Part shown: in pieces, positions 21,608 through 29,776 of the stretch | Position numbering within the stretch: position 1 is the first letter of the stretch | Layout of the letters: each line of letters starts with the position of its first letter | From: a virus | Length of the DNA stretch: 64,000 bases | Virus record (IMG/VR): IMGVR_UViG_3300009103_000004 | Span: 103,190-167,189 of that record | Strand: one strand, 5' to 3' | The notes under the pieces: model-generated | Databases searched by the model: none | What the model was told of the DNA's origin: nothing | What the model saw: only the letters and a program-made list of their open reading frames with translations | Translations under genes and position numbers: made by a program

Positions 21608-22651
21608 CTAATCTTTTAGAGTTATATCATCGATCGAAAGAAATTTAAATTCTTCATTACCTATCCTATGCTCTGCCACGTAATTGTTAAGGCGTGTTAC
21701 AGCTTCATCCATGTGTTCAGGATCAGACGGTAAGTCGTCTAAATCAACACAATTCTGTAATTCCAAACCGGCATCCCATATGTCTCGAGTTATAGGCCTA
21801 AACCCTAAAAACTCAATTGCATTGCGACAGCAATCCAGGAAATCATCTACAGTTCCAGAAGTCTCAACTCCATCACGTATAGCCGAGCCTATTTGATTGA
21901 GCGGTAACCCTGTATACTTGTGAGACGAAGTGTCCCAAAATCTACTTGTAAACAAGCCCTTAAACGTGGCGTTAGCACTACGCTTCGAGCCCATAGCTTG
22001 AGCGGCCTGTTCGTGTAAGAGTTTGTACATAATCTCCTGCTCATCAGAGTAAGGCTTAGCCTTGTATTGACGCTTGGGCGTAGATCTGGAGACCGAGTCA
22101 TCAAGTGGATGACTGGAACTATGTATAACCGTAGCCAAATCCTGTAAGCGAGTATTAACTGCGTCCAATCTACTTTCTAGCAACTCACGCTGCATCACTG
22201 ACTCGGATCGCAAATCTCGTAATACATCAGTACTAGTTTCTCCCTCTACGTAAACACTATATTTACGAACAGTTGGAATAACTTCAGCATTAACCCACCT
22301 CAGGAAATCAACAGCTTCTTGCTTGTCAGAACAAAAAGCCAAAACGTACAGCCCAGGTTCCAGTATAAGATTATCCTCAGGAAATGCGAAAGGTACTATA
22401 TTCCTTATACGATCCATCATATCCCCACAGTTATCTACATCTATGCCCAAAGCACTGTATACGTCTTTAGCGTAAAATGCGGGCTCTCCAGACATTGTGC
22501 GAGATACACGAAGTGAATTATCAAGCCACTTTATAGTACAACTTGATTCTCCTGATAGACTTTCAAGATTTTCTATATTTTCATTAACCTCACCTTCTAT
22601 GACTGCAGCAGCGTCACTTACATTTATAAAATTGGGAGTTGGTGTTTCCAT
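21608..22651 (-). CDS. Bro-N domain antirepressor-like protein (347 aa)
   Basis: Residues about 38-135 have the Bro-N pattern: SLRVSRTMSGEPAFYAKDVYSALGI, then LVYLAFCSDK-type and EAVDFLRWVNAEVIPTVRKYSVY, the hallmark ending. Bro-N proteins are DNA-binding regulators or antirepressors in phages and large DNA viruses. A coiled helix follows (LRDLRSESVMQRELLESRL), then a C-terminal domain of about 150 residues I do not recognise. Likely regulates phage or host genes. Confidence 0.85.
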   Translation of the reverse strand: METPTPNFINVSDAAAVIEGEVNENIENLESLSGESSCTIKWLDNSLRVSRTMSGEPAFYAKDVYSALGIDVDNCGDMMDRIRNIVPFAFPEDNLILEPGLYVLAFCSDKQEAVDFLRWVNAEVIPTVRKYSVYVEGETSTDVLRDLRSESVMQRELLESRLDAVNTRLQDLATVIHSSSHPLDDSVSRSTPKRQYKAKPYSDEQEIMYKLLHEQAAQAMGSKRSANATFKGLFTSRFWDTSSHKYTGLPLNQIGSAIRDGVETSGTVDDFLDCCRNAIEFLGFRPITRDIWDAGLELQNCVDLDDLPSDPEHMDEAVTRLNNYVAEHRIGNEEFKFLSIDDITLKD

Positions 22652-22666
22652 TATATATTCCTTTAG

Positions 22667-23653
22667 TTATTCATTAGTTTGAACTTCTTCCACATGCTCT
22701 GTGGTTGAGCCCTCAGCAATTAATTCTGCCTCTTCTTGAACGCTATGTTGTTCTCCCCTTTGAATTTCAAATGGGAGCATATTGATGAGCTCTTCGCCTT
22801 CAGCCATTCTACCGTCAGAGTAGTTATACTCTAACATATCCTCTCTTGAGTAAAAAGCTTTGTGCTGCCTGTGTATACCCTCCAAGGTATATACAGGCTC
22901 AAGCTCATTGATGTGTTGAAACGAGCGCATGGGGTAGATGTTGCCGGGTAACATTACCGGCGAGTGTGTACCAAATAAAAACGTAAAGTTGAATTTATTA
23001 TCGTACCCAGCCCAGGGGTCTCCTATATACCAGTATGGTCTGTGATATTCTGATAAGTGCCCTATTACATTAGAATCGGCATTAAGCGTGAAGCTATCAT
23101 CATCAGGGTTTCTGGCCTGCCTGTATATAGCACGCTTGCCAGTAGAAAAATGTAGTAAAACATCTAGCCGATTGTCCCTGGTAAGTTGTTCTACTTCAGA
23201 CGCAGAACCTACGCCATCACAGTCATAGTAAATCAAACCGCCCAACTCTACATTGCCGTCATGTCTGGAAATGTAAGATGCATGCCCATAATGATTTGCA
23301 AGAAGATTTGGAGCGTTACAGTTATCCATGTTATAGCACTCAACAGGCCACATTGAAAAGCTAGTATGAGCTTCCAATCTTTCACAACGAGCTTCATTTT
23401 TTTCAAAAACAAAACCTCTGTAGCTAACTCCTTGTTGCTCTAAAGTTTTGTATATTACAACTGGAGAGCCTAAGCAACGCTTGCCAGCGTTATTACGCCA
23501 CATTCCTAAACCGCCATGTGCGTCTACAAATACAAACTCGTCAAATCTAAGACCCTCAGATACTAACTCTGTGTGTCTTGATGATATATGCTCTACTACC
23601 GAACGAACTATATTTTGTTTGTGAAAACTATATTCACTGTAAGATGTTGTCAT
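22667..23653 (-). CDS. Methyltransferase-fold protein resembling three-Cys-motif partner (328 aa)
   Basis: The N-terminal third reads like the Rossmann-type opening of TcmP-like proteins: KQNIV-helix, FVFVDAHGGLGMW (glycine-rich loop after a strand), GSPVVIYKTL, then FVFEKNEARCERLE where an acidic residue ends strand 2. A motif LIYYDCDGVG may be the catalytic-loop strand. The C-terminal 60 residues are acidic and unstructured. Fold assignment is moderate, activity unknown. Overlap-free start 2 nt after the HD gene. Confidence 0.5.
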   Translation of the reverse strand: MTTSYSEYSFHKQNIVRSVVEHISSRHTELVSEGLRFDEFVFVDAHGGLGMWRNNAGKRCLGSPVVIYKTLEQQGVSYRGFVFEKNEARCERLEAHTSFSMWPVECYNMDNCNAPNLLANHYGHASYISRHDGNVELGGLIYYDCDGVGSASEVEQLTRDNRLDVLLHFSTGKRAIYRQARNPDDDSFTLNADSNVIGHLSEYHRPYWYIGDPWAGYDNKFNFTFLFGTHSPVMLPGNIYPMRSFQHINELEPVYTLEGIHRQHKAFYSREDMLEYNYSDGRMAEGEELINMLPFEIQRGEQHSVQEEAELIAEGSTTEHVEEVQTNE

Positions 23654-23654
23654 T

Positions 23655-24434
23655 TTATTTGGTTGCGCCGAACCTGCTGCTTAGCATATCTGCGCAATGG
23701 AAGATAATTGTTAATGGATTTTCAGTACCAGCTAATTCAAACTTGCTGGTCTCATACGCTCCGCCATGAAATTCTATGGCTTCTTTCTCAATATCACTGA
23801 GGTGCTCTAATAGGTTAGGTGCTATTCCAGCAAGCAAGGCAAGGCTTTTAAGCCCACCGTTTTTGATAGAAAGTTTCTTATTCTCGAACAACCAGTTAAG
23901 AGCTCTTCCAGAGCCACCACCAGGCTTACCAGCAGTGGTGAGACGCTCCTTCAATTCAGTAAAAGCAAAACATTCTTTATTTATTTTATAAGGAATCTTC
24001 TCACTAACAGCGCCAGATTTTAATATATTCTCTTGGTACTGCTCATTAGTTGCAGCGTCCATTACTTTATGAATATCGTGAAGAATAGCCACAGTGAGGA
24101 TGTTACCGTCATTAATAACGCCGGGCCAGATGTGATGTTCACGATCTGCAACTGTGCACTTATCTACAAATGCGCACCCTTCGGTAAGCGCAAAGTGATA
24201 TTCTATCAAGCCATCAGCCAAAGCTTTTGCTATACTGAATACCTCCAGTATATGCTTAACAAGGCCTCCAGGATAGGCGTGATGGTATGCAATTTTAGAT
24301 GAAGCAGGTGCTGCTACTAAGAGTGCACTTATATCTTCAATAAAAGAACTTAGTTCAAGAGCCAGTGGCTCCTCTACATGTTTATCGATAAGAGACAAAA
24401 TAGTCTCTATACGTGGATCTAATAATTCTGCCAT
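23655..24434 (-). CDS. HD-domain phosphohydrolase (259 aa)
   Basis: Metal-binding HD pattern in order: AYHHAYPGGLVKHILEV, LTVAILHDIHK (the HD doublet), EAIEFHGGAYE and IIFHCADMLSSRF. Layout resembles HD hydrolases acting on nucleotides or on RNA 3' ends (the YhaM type). A nucleotide-pool or second-messenger role is reasonable. Own gene after a terminator. Confidence 0.85.
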   Translation of the reverse strand: MAELLDPRIETILSLIDKHVEEPLALELSSFIEDISALLVAAPASSKIAYHHAYPGGLVKHILEVFSIAKALADGLIEYHFALTEGCAFVDKCTVADREHHIWPGVINDGNILTVAILHDIHKVMDAATNEQYQENILKSGAVSEKIPYKINKECFAFTELKERLTTAGKPGGGSGRALNWLFENKKLSIKNGGLKSLALLAGIAPNLLEHLSDIEKEAIEFHGGAYETSKFELAGTENPLTIIFHCADMLSSRFGATK

Positions 24435-24439
24435 AACAT

Positions 24440-24462
24440 AAAAAAAGCGCCGGTAGGCGCTT
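24440..24462 (-). terminator. Terminator between 24487 and 24434
   Basis: AAGCGCC-GGTA-GGCGCTT preceded by an A-run, acting on transcripts from the DUF1064/AT-hook pair. Confidence 0.75.
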
Positions 24463-24486
24463 AGGATTTAAAATATAATTTGTGTA

Positions 24487-24702
24487 TCAACTACCTCTTT
24501 TAGGAGGTCTACCTCGTTTTCCAACCTGCTTTACTTTACTTGAAAGTTTATCAACATCTGCGGAAGTACCATCCACATACAAACCGAAGTCGCTGGCCAT
24601 GTTGGGTAACAACTCTAGGTTTTTTCTAACTACATCAAAATCAGATTCCACTTCTGAAATGACGTCTACTGTTATAGTTAAGCTAAATTTTTTCTTAATC
24701 AT
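24487..24702 (-). CDS. Small protein with C-terminal AT-hook (71 aa)
   Basis: Beta-rich N terminus (KFSLTITVDVISEVESD) and a C terminus GKRGRPPKRGS that is a textbook AT-hook (RGRP with flanking Lys/Arg). Would bind A/T-rich minor groove. Overlaps the nuclease gene by 8 nt. Confidence 0.75.
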   Translation of the reverse strand: MIKKKFSLTITVDVISEVESDFDVVRKNLELLPNMASDFGLYVDGTSADVDKLSSKVKQVGKRGRPPKRGS

Positions 24703-25084
24703 GCCTACCCTTAACCATAGCTATAAACTCAAACATTTTCTTTTTACTCTTAATTTTTATTATCTCTTGTTTGTGAATGTACTTGAACATCTTTTCCTTC
24801 ATTTTAAACACGGGAGTTTCAAATCCCTTCGTGTCTACAAGATATTCATGACCGTGCCAATTAACTAAAAAATCGCCAATGTAGTGTATAGCCCTGATTG
24901 CTTTACCACTAGCATCACGAAACTTAGGTTGAAGCTCATATTTAGGACTACGTGTAAAGTGAATAGTACCTATCTCATCCTTGAGAATTTTATAAGCATT
25001 CATCTCCCACTTGGAATCAAACACTATACCATCATGTGTCCTATCCTTCTTGGGCGACACATTGTACTTATTGAAACTACGCAT
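24695..25084 (-). CDS. DUF1064-type nuclease-fold protein (129 aa)
   Basis: MRSFNKYNVSPKKDRTHDGIVFDSKWEMNAY, then HFTRSPKYELQPKF, YIGDFLV and YLVDTKGF, followed by KMFKYIHKQEIIK. This order (DGxxFDSKxE, aDF, vDxKG) is that of DUF1064, a PD-(D/E)XK-fold family common in phages. The start at 25084 is chosen over a longer frame because the promoter motif at 25121 would then lie about 40 nt upstream. Confidence 0.75.
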   Translation of the reverse strand: MRSFNKYNVSPKKDRTHDGIVFDSKWEMNAYKILKDEIGTIHFTRSPKYELQPKFRDASGKAIRAIHYIGDFLVNWHGHEYLVDTKGFETPVFKMKEKMFKYIHKQEIIKIKSKKKMFEFIAMVKGRHD

Positions 25085-25120
25085 TAATAGGTAGAAGTAA
25101 AGAACACTTATAGTGAACTC

Positions 25121-25139
25121 AATAATATATAACACACGA
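25121..25139 (-). promoter_or_regulatory. Promoter-like motif upstream of 25084
   Basis: Minus strand reads CGTGTGTTATATATTATTG, a strong copy of the repeated motif, right after the end of the 25147 gene. Confidence 0.6.
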
Positions 25140-25146
25140 GGACATA

Positions 25147-26475
25147 TTATTTCTCGTCCTCTACATCTTCCATTTTACCATCAAAAAAACCATCAACCTC
25201 ATCAGTTTCGTCATATTCTTCGGGATCTTCTTCAGACTCAAATTCAGAAGAATCGGAATCATCTCCTGAAGCAAAAAAAGAAGTACCCTCGTCCAACGAA
25301 GACTTCAATGCTTTATTAACACCGAAAAAACTACGGGCTATTGCTGCTGCAGTTTTTTCACCCGACTCTTCGGGGAGGTTTTGCACAGCTTCTTTTATTT
25401 CCGGGCTCTCTATCAATCTTGCTGCACGAAACGCTTTGTTATATTCGCAAGCAACTTTACTTAAAAAATCCTTTTCTTGATCACTTAGCATACTAGCTGT
25501 GTGGAACATATACGGACTCATGTTTCTGTACTCAGCAGCAAACAATGGAGCAAACGCAGATTTAAGTAGTGGATCCCTAGCTATAACACCAATAGCTATA
25601 TTTTTTTTAACATCACTAACGTTAGTCTTTGCAGCACCCTTTATCATTTTGAAAGCATGATTTAAACCATAACTTAGATTATCTTTTATCTCGTCGGCCC
25701 TACCCGAGGCAACTGCCGTTATTAAATCATCAAAACCAGCTTTTTTACTAATCTCTGGGTCTGCAGTTGTAGTCCTTATTAAACTCTCTATTTCTTCCGC
25801 ATCGGTGGGTTTCTCATCAGTTCGTATCTTTCTAACAACTTTGTCATCTTCACCCATAACGTGTATGGCTTTAGGGTAGTCTACTGGTCGTTGAACTTTT
25901 ATAGACCTACCACCAACAGGCCTATACTTACCCCCAAGTTGATTTGGCATACTCCTTTTCGGGAAAGCCTCATCTAATGTTTTATAAGATATAACACCAC
26001 TCGCTAAAGCCAAAAGCAAAAGTGCACCATACGTACCGGCCTCTATATTTTCACCAAAGGCCTCTTTGTTGATAGATGCATACTTTTTACGTTCTTTATC
26101 ACGCTTATCCTGGAGTGCTTCCATGTACGCAATTTGAGCATCATCCATTTCCTTCTGCAAAGATTTATCACGTACCATATCGTATAACCAGCGAACACCT
26201 TGGTAACCAGCAATACTACCCCCTACCGCACCTGTAGCATTTAAAAACTTACCAAAGCCCGAATCGTCTCTTGTTGAGGCGGACTTCTCATCTTCCTTTT
26301 TTTTAGATTTAATGTACAGGACATCATCATCTTTGGACGTGTCAACAGTTGCCTCGCTTTTCATTCTGTTGAAATCACGTATGTAGTGATACAAAGCTGA
26401 TAAACCGCCACCAGCTAACGCTCCGCCGCCAACATAGCGGGCGAGAGACTCCCAATCTACTGCTTCTTTATTCAT
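25147..26475 (-). CDS. Virion-type membrane protein (about 442 aa)
   Basis: Starts MNKEAVDW (ATG at 26475; two residues longer is possible). Glycine-rich hydrophobic segments occur near residues 15-30, 80-105 and 145-165 (YVGGGALAGGGL, ATGAVGGSIAGYQGV, YGALLLLALASGVISY). Motif SINKEAFG in the middle resembles the KxA phrase seen at N termini. The C terminus is strongly acidic. Glycine-zipper helices and context suggest a structural or ejected membrane protein; no enzyme motif. Confidence 0.75.
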   Translation of the reverse strand: MNKEAVDWESLARYVGGGALAGGGLSALYHYIRDFNRMKSEATVDTSKDDDVLYIKSKKKEDEKSASTRDDSGFGKFLNATGAVGGSIAGYQGVRWLYDMVRDKSLQKEMDDAQIAYMEALQDKRDKERKKYASINKEAFGENIEAGTYGALLLLALASGVISYKTLDEAFPKRSMPNQLGGKYRPVGGRSIKVQRPVDYPKAIHVMGEDDKVVRKIRTDEKPTDAEEIESLIRTTTADPEISKKAGFDDLITAVASGRADEIKDNLSYGLNHAFKMIKGAAKTNVSDVKKNIAIGVIARDPLLKSAFAPLFAAEYRNMSPYMFHTASMLSDQEKDFLSKVACEYNKAFRAARLIESPEIKEAVQNLPEESGEKTAAAIARSFFGVNKALKSSLDEGTSFFASGDDSDSSEFESEEDPEEYDETDEVDGFFDGKMEDVEDEK

Positions 26476-26830
26476 TATCACTAGGGCCTCTGGGCGTACC
26501 AGTTAATTTTTTATAAGTAATAGCGCCACTTACTACAAAAACCTTCCAAGTAGAATTTGTTTCACAAAACCTTTTGTCTTGCTCGAGTATGACACTAGAT
26601 GGCTCTTCCTTAATATTGCTAGCGAGAAGTGTCTCATACTTCTTGCGATCAGGTGCCTTAGATAAATCAAATACATCAACCTTAATGTTAGACAGCTTCC
26701 AAGAATCATCCTTTTCAAACTGCCCCTGAACAGAGGCACTGCCCCATAATTCTTGACCATCCAAACTTACCTCATTCGGGTGCATATTAGATATTGCAGC
26801 ACGCAAATGTCCTTCTAAATCGTTATTCAT
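26468..26830 (-). CDS. Hypothetical protein (120 aa)
   Basis: Soluble, charged, beta-rich; no recognised domain. Overlaps the next gene's start by a few nt and its own ATG overlaps the upstream stop (ATGA). Confidence 0.75.
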   Translation of the reverse strand: MNNDLEGHLRAAISNMHPNEVSLDGQELWGSASVQGQFEKDDSWKLSNIKVDVFDLSKAPDRKKYETLLASNIKEEPSSVILEQDKRFCETNSTWKVFVVSGAITYKKLTGTPRGPSDNE

Positions 26831-27381
26831 GATACGCCATATTTAGTTTCCATAGACCGTTTGAGATCATTGGTCAAATTTCTGTAATATTCAATCTTTC
26901 TTTTCTTAGCATCATTTTCAGCTTTATCTTGCTCAACACTCCTGTCTGCATGCCACTTTAAAGCTCCAGCCCCAGCTCCTGTTAAAGCTGATGCACCACC
27001 TAGTAACCACATAATAGTTTCAGCACTAGCACCTGCAAATCCTGGAAGGGCGCTCAACAAACCACCAGCAGACTTGTTAATTGCTGCCTCTTTAACATGA
27101 TCAAATATGTGGTTACTCATCTGTTCTATGGCTTCATTATGGTCCATATCTACATTAGCCATAGCACCAAGAAGTTTAGCAACCTTTGTGTTTGCATGAC
27201 CGTCATCTACAAAAAGTTTATGTAGAAAAGACATGACCTTACGATGTGCCTTTTTTCTGAAATCCTGCTCGTGTGTGTCAATAGCACCAGAAGCAAAATT
27301 TACATCCGCTGGTGCTATGCCCAATGTCGTAGCACCTATAAATTTTCCTAAATCTCTTCCAGCAGTTTTCTCGATACTCAT
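26827..27381 (-). CDS. Virion-type protein with glycine-rich membrane segment (184 aa)
   Basis: Starts MSIEKTAGRDLGKFIGATTLG, carrying an EKTA phrase reminiscent of the KxA end of the tag. A segment near residues 110-140 (LLSALPGFAGASAETIMWLLGGASALTGAGAGAL) is hydrophobic and glycine-rich. Charged helix at the end. No enzymatic motif. Confidence 0.75.
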   Translation of the reverse strand: MSIEKTAGRDLGKFIGATTLGIAPADVNFASGAIDTHEQDFRKKAHRKVMSFLHKLFVDDGHANTKVAKLLGAMANVDMDHNEAIEQMSNHIFDHVKEAAINKSAGGLLSALPGFAGASAETIMWLLGGASALTGAGAGALKWHADRSVEQDKAENDAKKRKIEYYRNLTNDLKRSMETKYGVS

Positions 27382-27389
27382 ATTATTTA

Positions 27390-27986
27390 TTAAGTTACAG
27401 CAGCACCAACAACATCTCCCAAAGGTAAACTTGCCTCTCTAGAGTTGGATGCCAAATATTTTTTGGCACGAGTTTTATCGTGTCTGGTTACCATACGATC
27501 TAATATTAGCTTATCTATGGCGGAAGTTGCAACAGGAATCGCAGCCCCAGCTAGGCCACCACCTATAGCACTATTTAATGCGATACGATTAGGATCTCCA
27601 TTACCTGTAAGTCGGGAGAGTAAATAACCTGCAAGTCCAGAACCTACAGCACCACCCAACGCCCAAGATGGGGATTTTTTTAAACCTGCCAACAATTGAT
27701 CCTTCCAGGTCCTGTTAGTTAAATCTTTGACAGTTTTACTCAAAATACGATCAGCCTCAACGGGGTTATTACCTTGAACAACAGAATTAGACACAAGTTC
27801 ATTAGCATAATAACCGGGAATGGCAAGTGGAGGGACTGCCATCATTGCTGCTGTAGGTATAGTAGCAACAGCAACATTTGGGTCGTCATTCCTGGATTGT
27901 TGCCTTATTGCCTTTTGTGCTAAGTAACGACCAAGCCAGGAGCTTCCACGTGGGTCTGTAAAGGGTAATACAGCCTGCTTTTTCAT
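27390..27986 (-). CDS. Virion-type membrane protein (198 aa)
   Basis: Starts MKKQAVLPF, again K-x-A near the N terminus. Two hydrophobic regions (TIPTAAMMAVPPLAIPGYYA; WALGGAVGSGLAGYLL followed by SAIGGGLAGAAIPVATSA). Glycine-zipper character. Function unknown; overlaps the upstream gene by 1 nt. Confidence 0.75.
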   Translation of the reverse strand: MKKQAVLPFTDPRGSSWLGRYLAQKAIRQQSRNDDPNVAVATIPTAAMMAVPPLAIPGYYANELVSNSVVQGNNPVEADRILSKTVKDLTNRTWKDQLLAGLKKSPSWALGGAVGSGLAGYLLSRLTGNGDPNRIALNSAIGGGLAGAAIPVATSAIDKLILDRMVTRHDKTRAKKYLASNSREASLPLGDVVGAAVT

Positions 27987-28792
27987 TACATGTAGTACGG
28001 ACGTCCTAGGTTGTCATATGGGGACTTGGGGGGAGCTCCTCCAGCACCGCGAGCACTAGCAAGGCCGGACACTATCGTTGTTAATAACGTACCAAACTTT
28101 CCTAGCCCCAACAAATATTTAGCTACTAAGTAGCCAACGCCGCCACCCATTGCACCGCCAACTAGTTGGTTTAATCGTCTAGTTTGTTGAGCGTTTAAGT
28201 ATTGTACTTGATTAGCCAACTCTTGTTTCTGCCTAAGTGTTAACTCAGTATCTCTATATATTTTGGCTATAACATCGTTAGAGCTAGATAATCCGTATGC
28301 AATTTTCACATGATTTTCTTTTAGAAGATCCTCTTCTTGTTCTTCGGTAGTTCTTCTATCTAAAGGTGCGTTCTCATCAGCTTCCATAGCATTATCGAAA
28401 TCAAATTTATCTTTAAACAGCCCGCCAACAAAAGGTATCTTACTAGACCAGTCCTTGTTCCTAAGCATAAAGCCTAATCCGCCCAAGCCTAAAGATCCAA
28501 GTCCGCCGCCTATCAGTGCCCCCTTACCAGCATTACCAGAAAATGCCCCTATAAGTCCTCCCAAGCCAGCACCAACAAGACCGCCTGTGGCCATACTGTT
28601 AGCCCAACCAGGTATGGAAACATCGTTGACCTTTATATCTTTAGTGGACCTGTATAGAGGACCCATTAATGTAGGCATAACTTTGTGATGAGTCCAAGCA
28701 CCTAGCCTATTAGCCGGAGAGTCTGCAAGCTCAACGCCAGAGTTCAACCCCTTAGGAAGACGTTGACTAATAGCCAATTTACAAAGAGACAT
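27986..28792 (-). CDS. Virion-type membrane protein (268 aa)
   Basis: Starts MSLCKLAISQRL, with LCKLA matching the LVKLA ending of the tag. A long glycine-rich hydrophobic region (GGLVGAGLGGLIGAFSGNAGKGALIGGGLGSL) near residues 70-105 and another near 205-235. A charged middle helix (TEEQEEDLLKENHVKIAYG) also contains K-I-A. Likely internal or ejected virion protein. Confidence 0.75.
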   Translation of the reverse strand: MSLCKLAISQRLPKGLNSGVELADSPANRLGAWTHHKVMPTLMGPLYRSTKDIKVNDVSIPGWANSMATGGLVGAGLGGLIGAFSGNAGKGALIGGGLGSLGLGGLGFMLRNKDWSSKIPFVGGLFKDKFDFDNAMEADENAPLDRRTTEEQEEDLLKENHVKIAYGLSSSNDVIAKIYRDTELTLRQKQELANQVQYLNAQQTRRLNQLVGGAMGGGVGYLVAKYLLGLGKFGTLLTTIVSGLASARGAGGAPPKSPYDNLGRPYYM

Positions 28793-28801
28793 TGTAATAC
28801 C

Positions 28802-29200
28802 CTACACCAGAGGACCGTCGCCACTGCCAGTGTACGAATCATCAGACTTTTCACCATTGATTTCCCAACCCTGGTCCAGATCTTTCTCTGTGTCGGAAAC
28901 TTCGTTGTCATCACTGTTGTCGTTTTCAACATCATTTGGGGGTAGAGCGGCTGCGTCTCTATCCTTTTTATTTTGATCCGAAACGCTTTTGGCAATAGCA
29001 GAAATATCAGAAGCAGATTTAGTTGAATTGCCGAAAAGGTCGACGTCGTCATAACTCTTGCTAGCCGGCTCGGATTCCACATCACCGAGAAACAGATCTT
29101 TTTCAGGTGATGAACCACAAGCCGGAATTTCCTTTGTAATCTCGGCTTCTTTGCTTAACAGTTTGTCAGTTATTTTTTTAGCCAATTCTTCTTTATTCAT
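28802..29200 (-). CDS. Acidic hypothetical protein (132 aa)
   Basis: Start placed at MNKEELAKK (29200); an upstream ATG extends it by 12 residues. Very acidic Asp/Ser-rich sequence (NDVENDNSDDNEVSD), probably disordered, with an early SKEA phrase. Small acidic virion or scaffold-like protein is possible; no motif proves it. Confidence 0.65.
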   Translation of the reverse strand: MNKEELAKKITDKLLSKEAEITKEIPACGSSPEKDLFLGDVESEPASKSYDDVDLFGNSTKSASDISAIAKSVSDQNKKDRDAAALPPNDVENDNSDDNEVSDTEKDLDQGWEINGEKSDDSYTGSGDGPLV

Positions 29201-29240
29201 GCGGAACACTATAAAGAGCATACCGGCATCTAGCAATATA

Positions 29241-29729
29241 TTAATTCTTACCTATGTTATTAGATAGGAACCCCGATACGAATGTACTGAATTTACTCCT
29301 AACCTCAGCTGCAGAAACATCACTTTCGAAACCCCAGATTGTAAACTCCCACAAAAGCTCAGAGAGTAATTCAGGTTTAGAATATTTTTTGACACAAGTG
29401 TCCAGCTTTAGATCAAGATCAATAAGCTCTGACCACGGCAAAACCGCTATGTCCTCCTGTAGGTTCTTAATAGGATCCAAAAGAGAAATATCTACATATT
29501 CCTCATCATTAAATTCGTCTTTCGGTATAAGTGAAATGTTTATCAAAAAATCTTGCGGATTATAAGGAAATGCTAGTAACCGCATCATTGTATTCGTGTA
29601 AATAACATTTACCTCATCCTTGAGTGTACCATCAGGATCAGGGAACCCTTCCGATTCATACTTTACACATATAAGAGAAAGCGCATCTTTCCATATATTG
29701 CTGTCTTGTATTAGATCTCGCAAAGTCAT
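29241..29729 (-). CDS. Hypothetical protein (162 aa)
   Basis: Acidic, leucine-rich alpha-helical protein, reminiscent in size and composition of phage tail-assembly or baseplate-wedge proteins, but no diagnostic motif is visible. A 6-bp hairpin (GCTACG/CGTAGC) lies in its leader at 29731-29749. Confidence 0.7.
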   Translation of the reverse strand: MTLRDLIQDSNIWKDALSLICVKYESEGFPDPDGTLKDEVNVIYTNTMMRLLAFPYNPQDFLINISLIPKDEFNDEEYVDISLLDPIKNLQEDIAVLPWSELIDLDLKLDTCVKKYSKPELLSELLWEFTIWGFESDVSAAEVRSKFSTFVSGFLSNNIGKN

Positions 29730-29776
29730 AGCTACGATTAAAACGTAGCCAACACTATTACTGGTAGCAATTAAAA

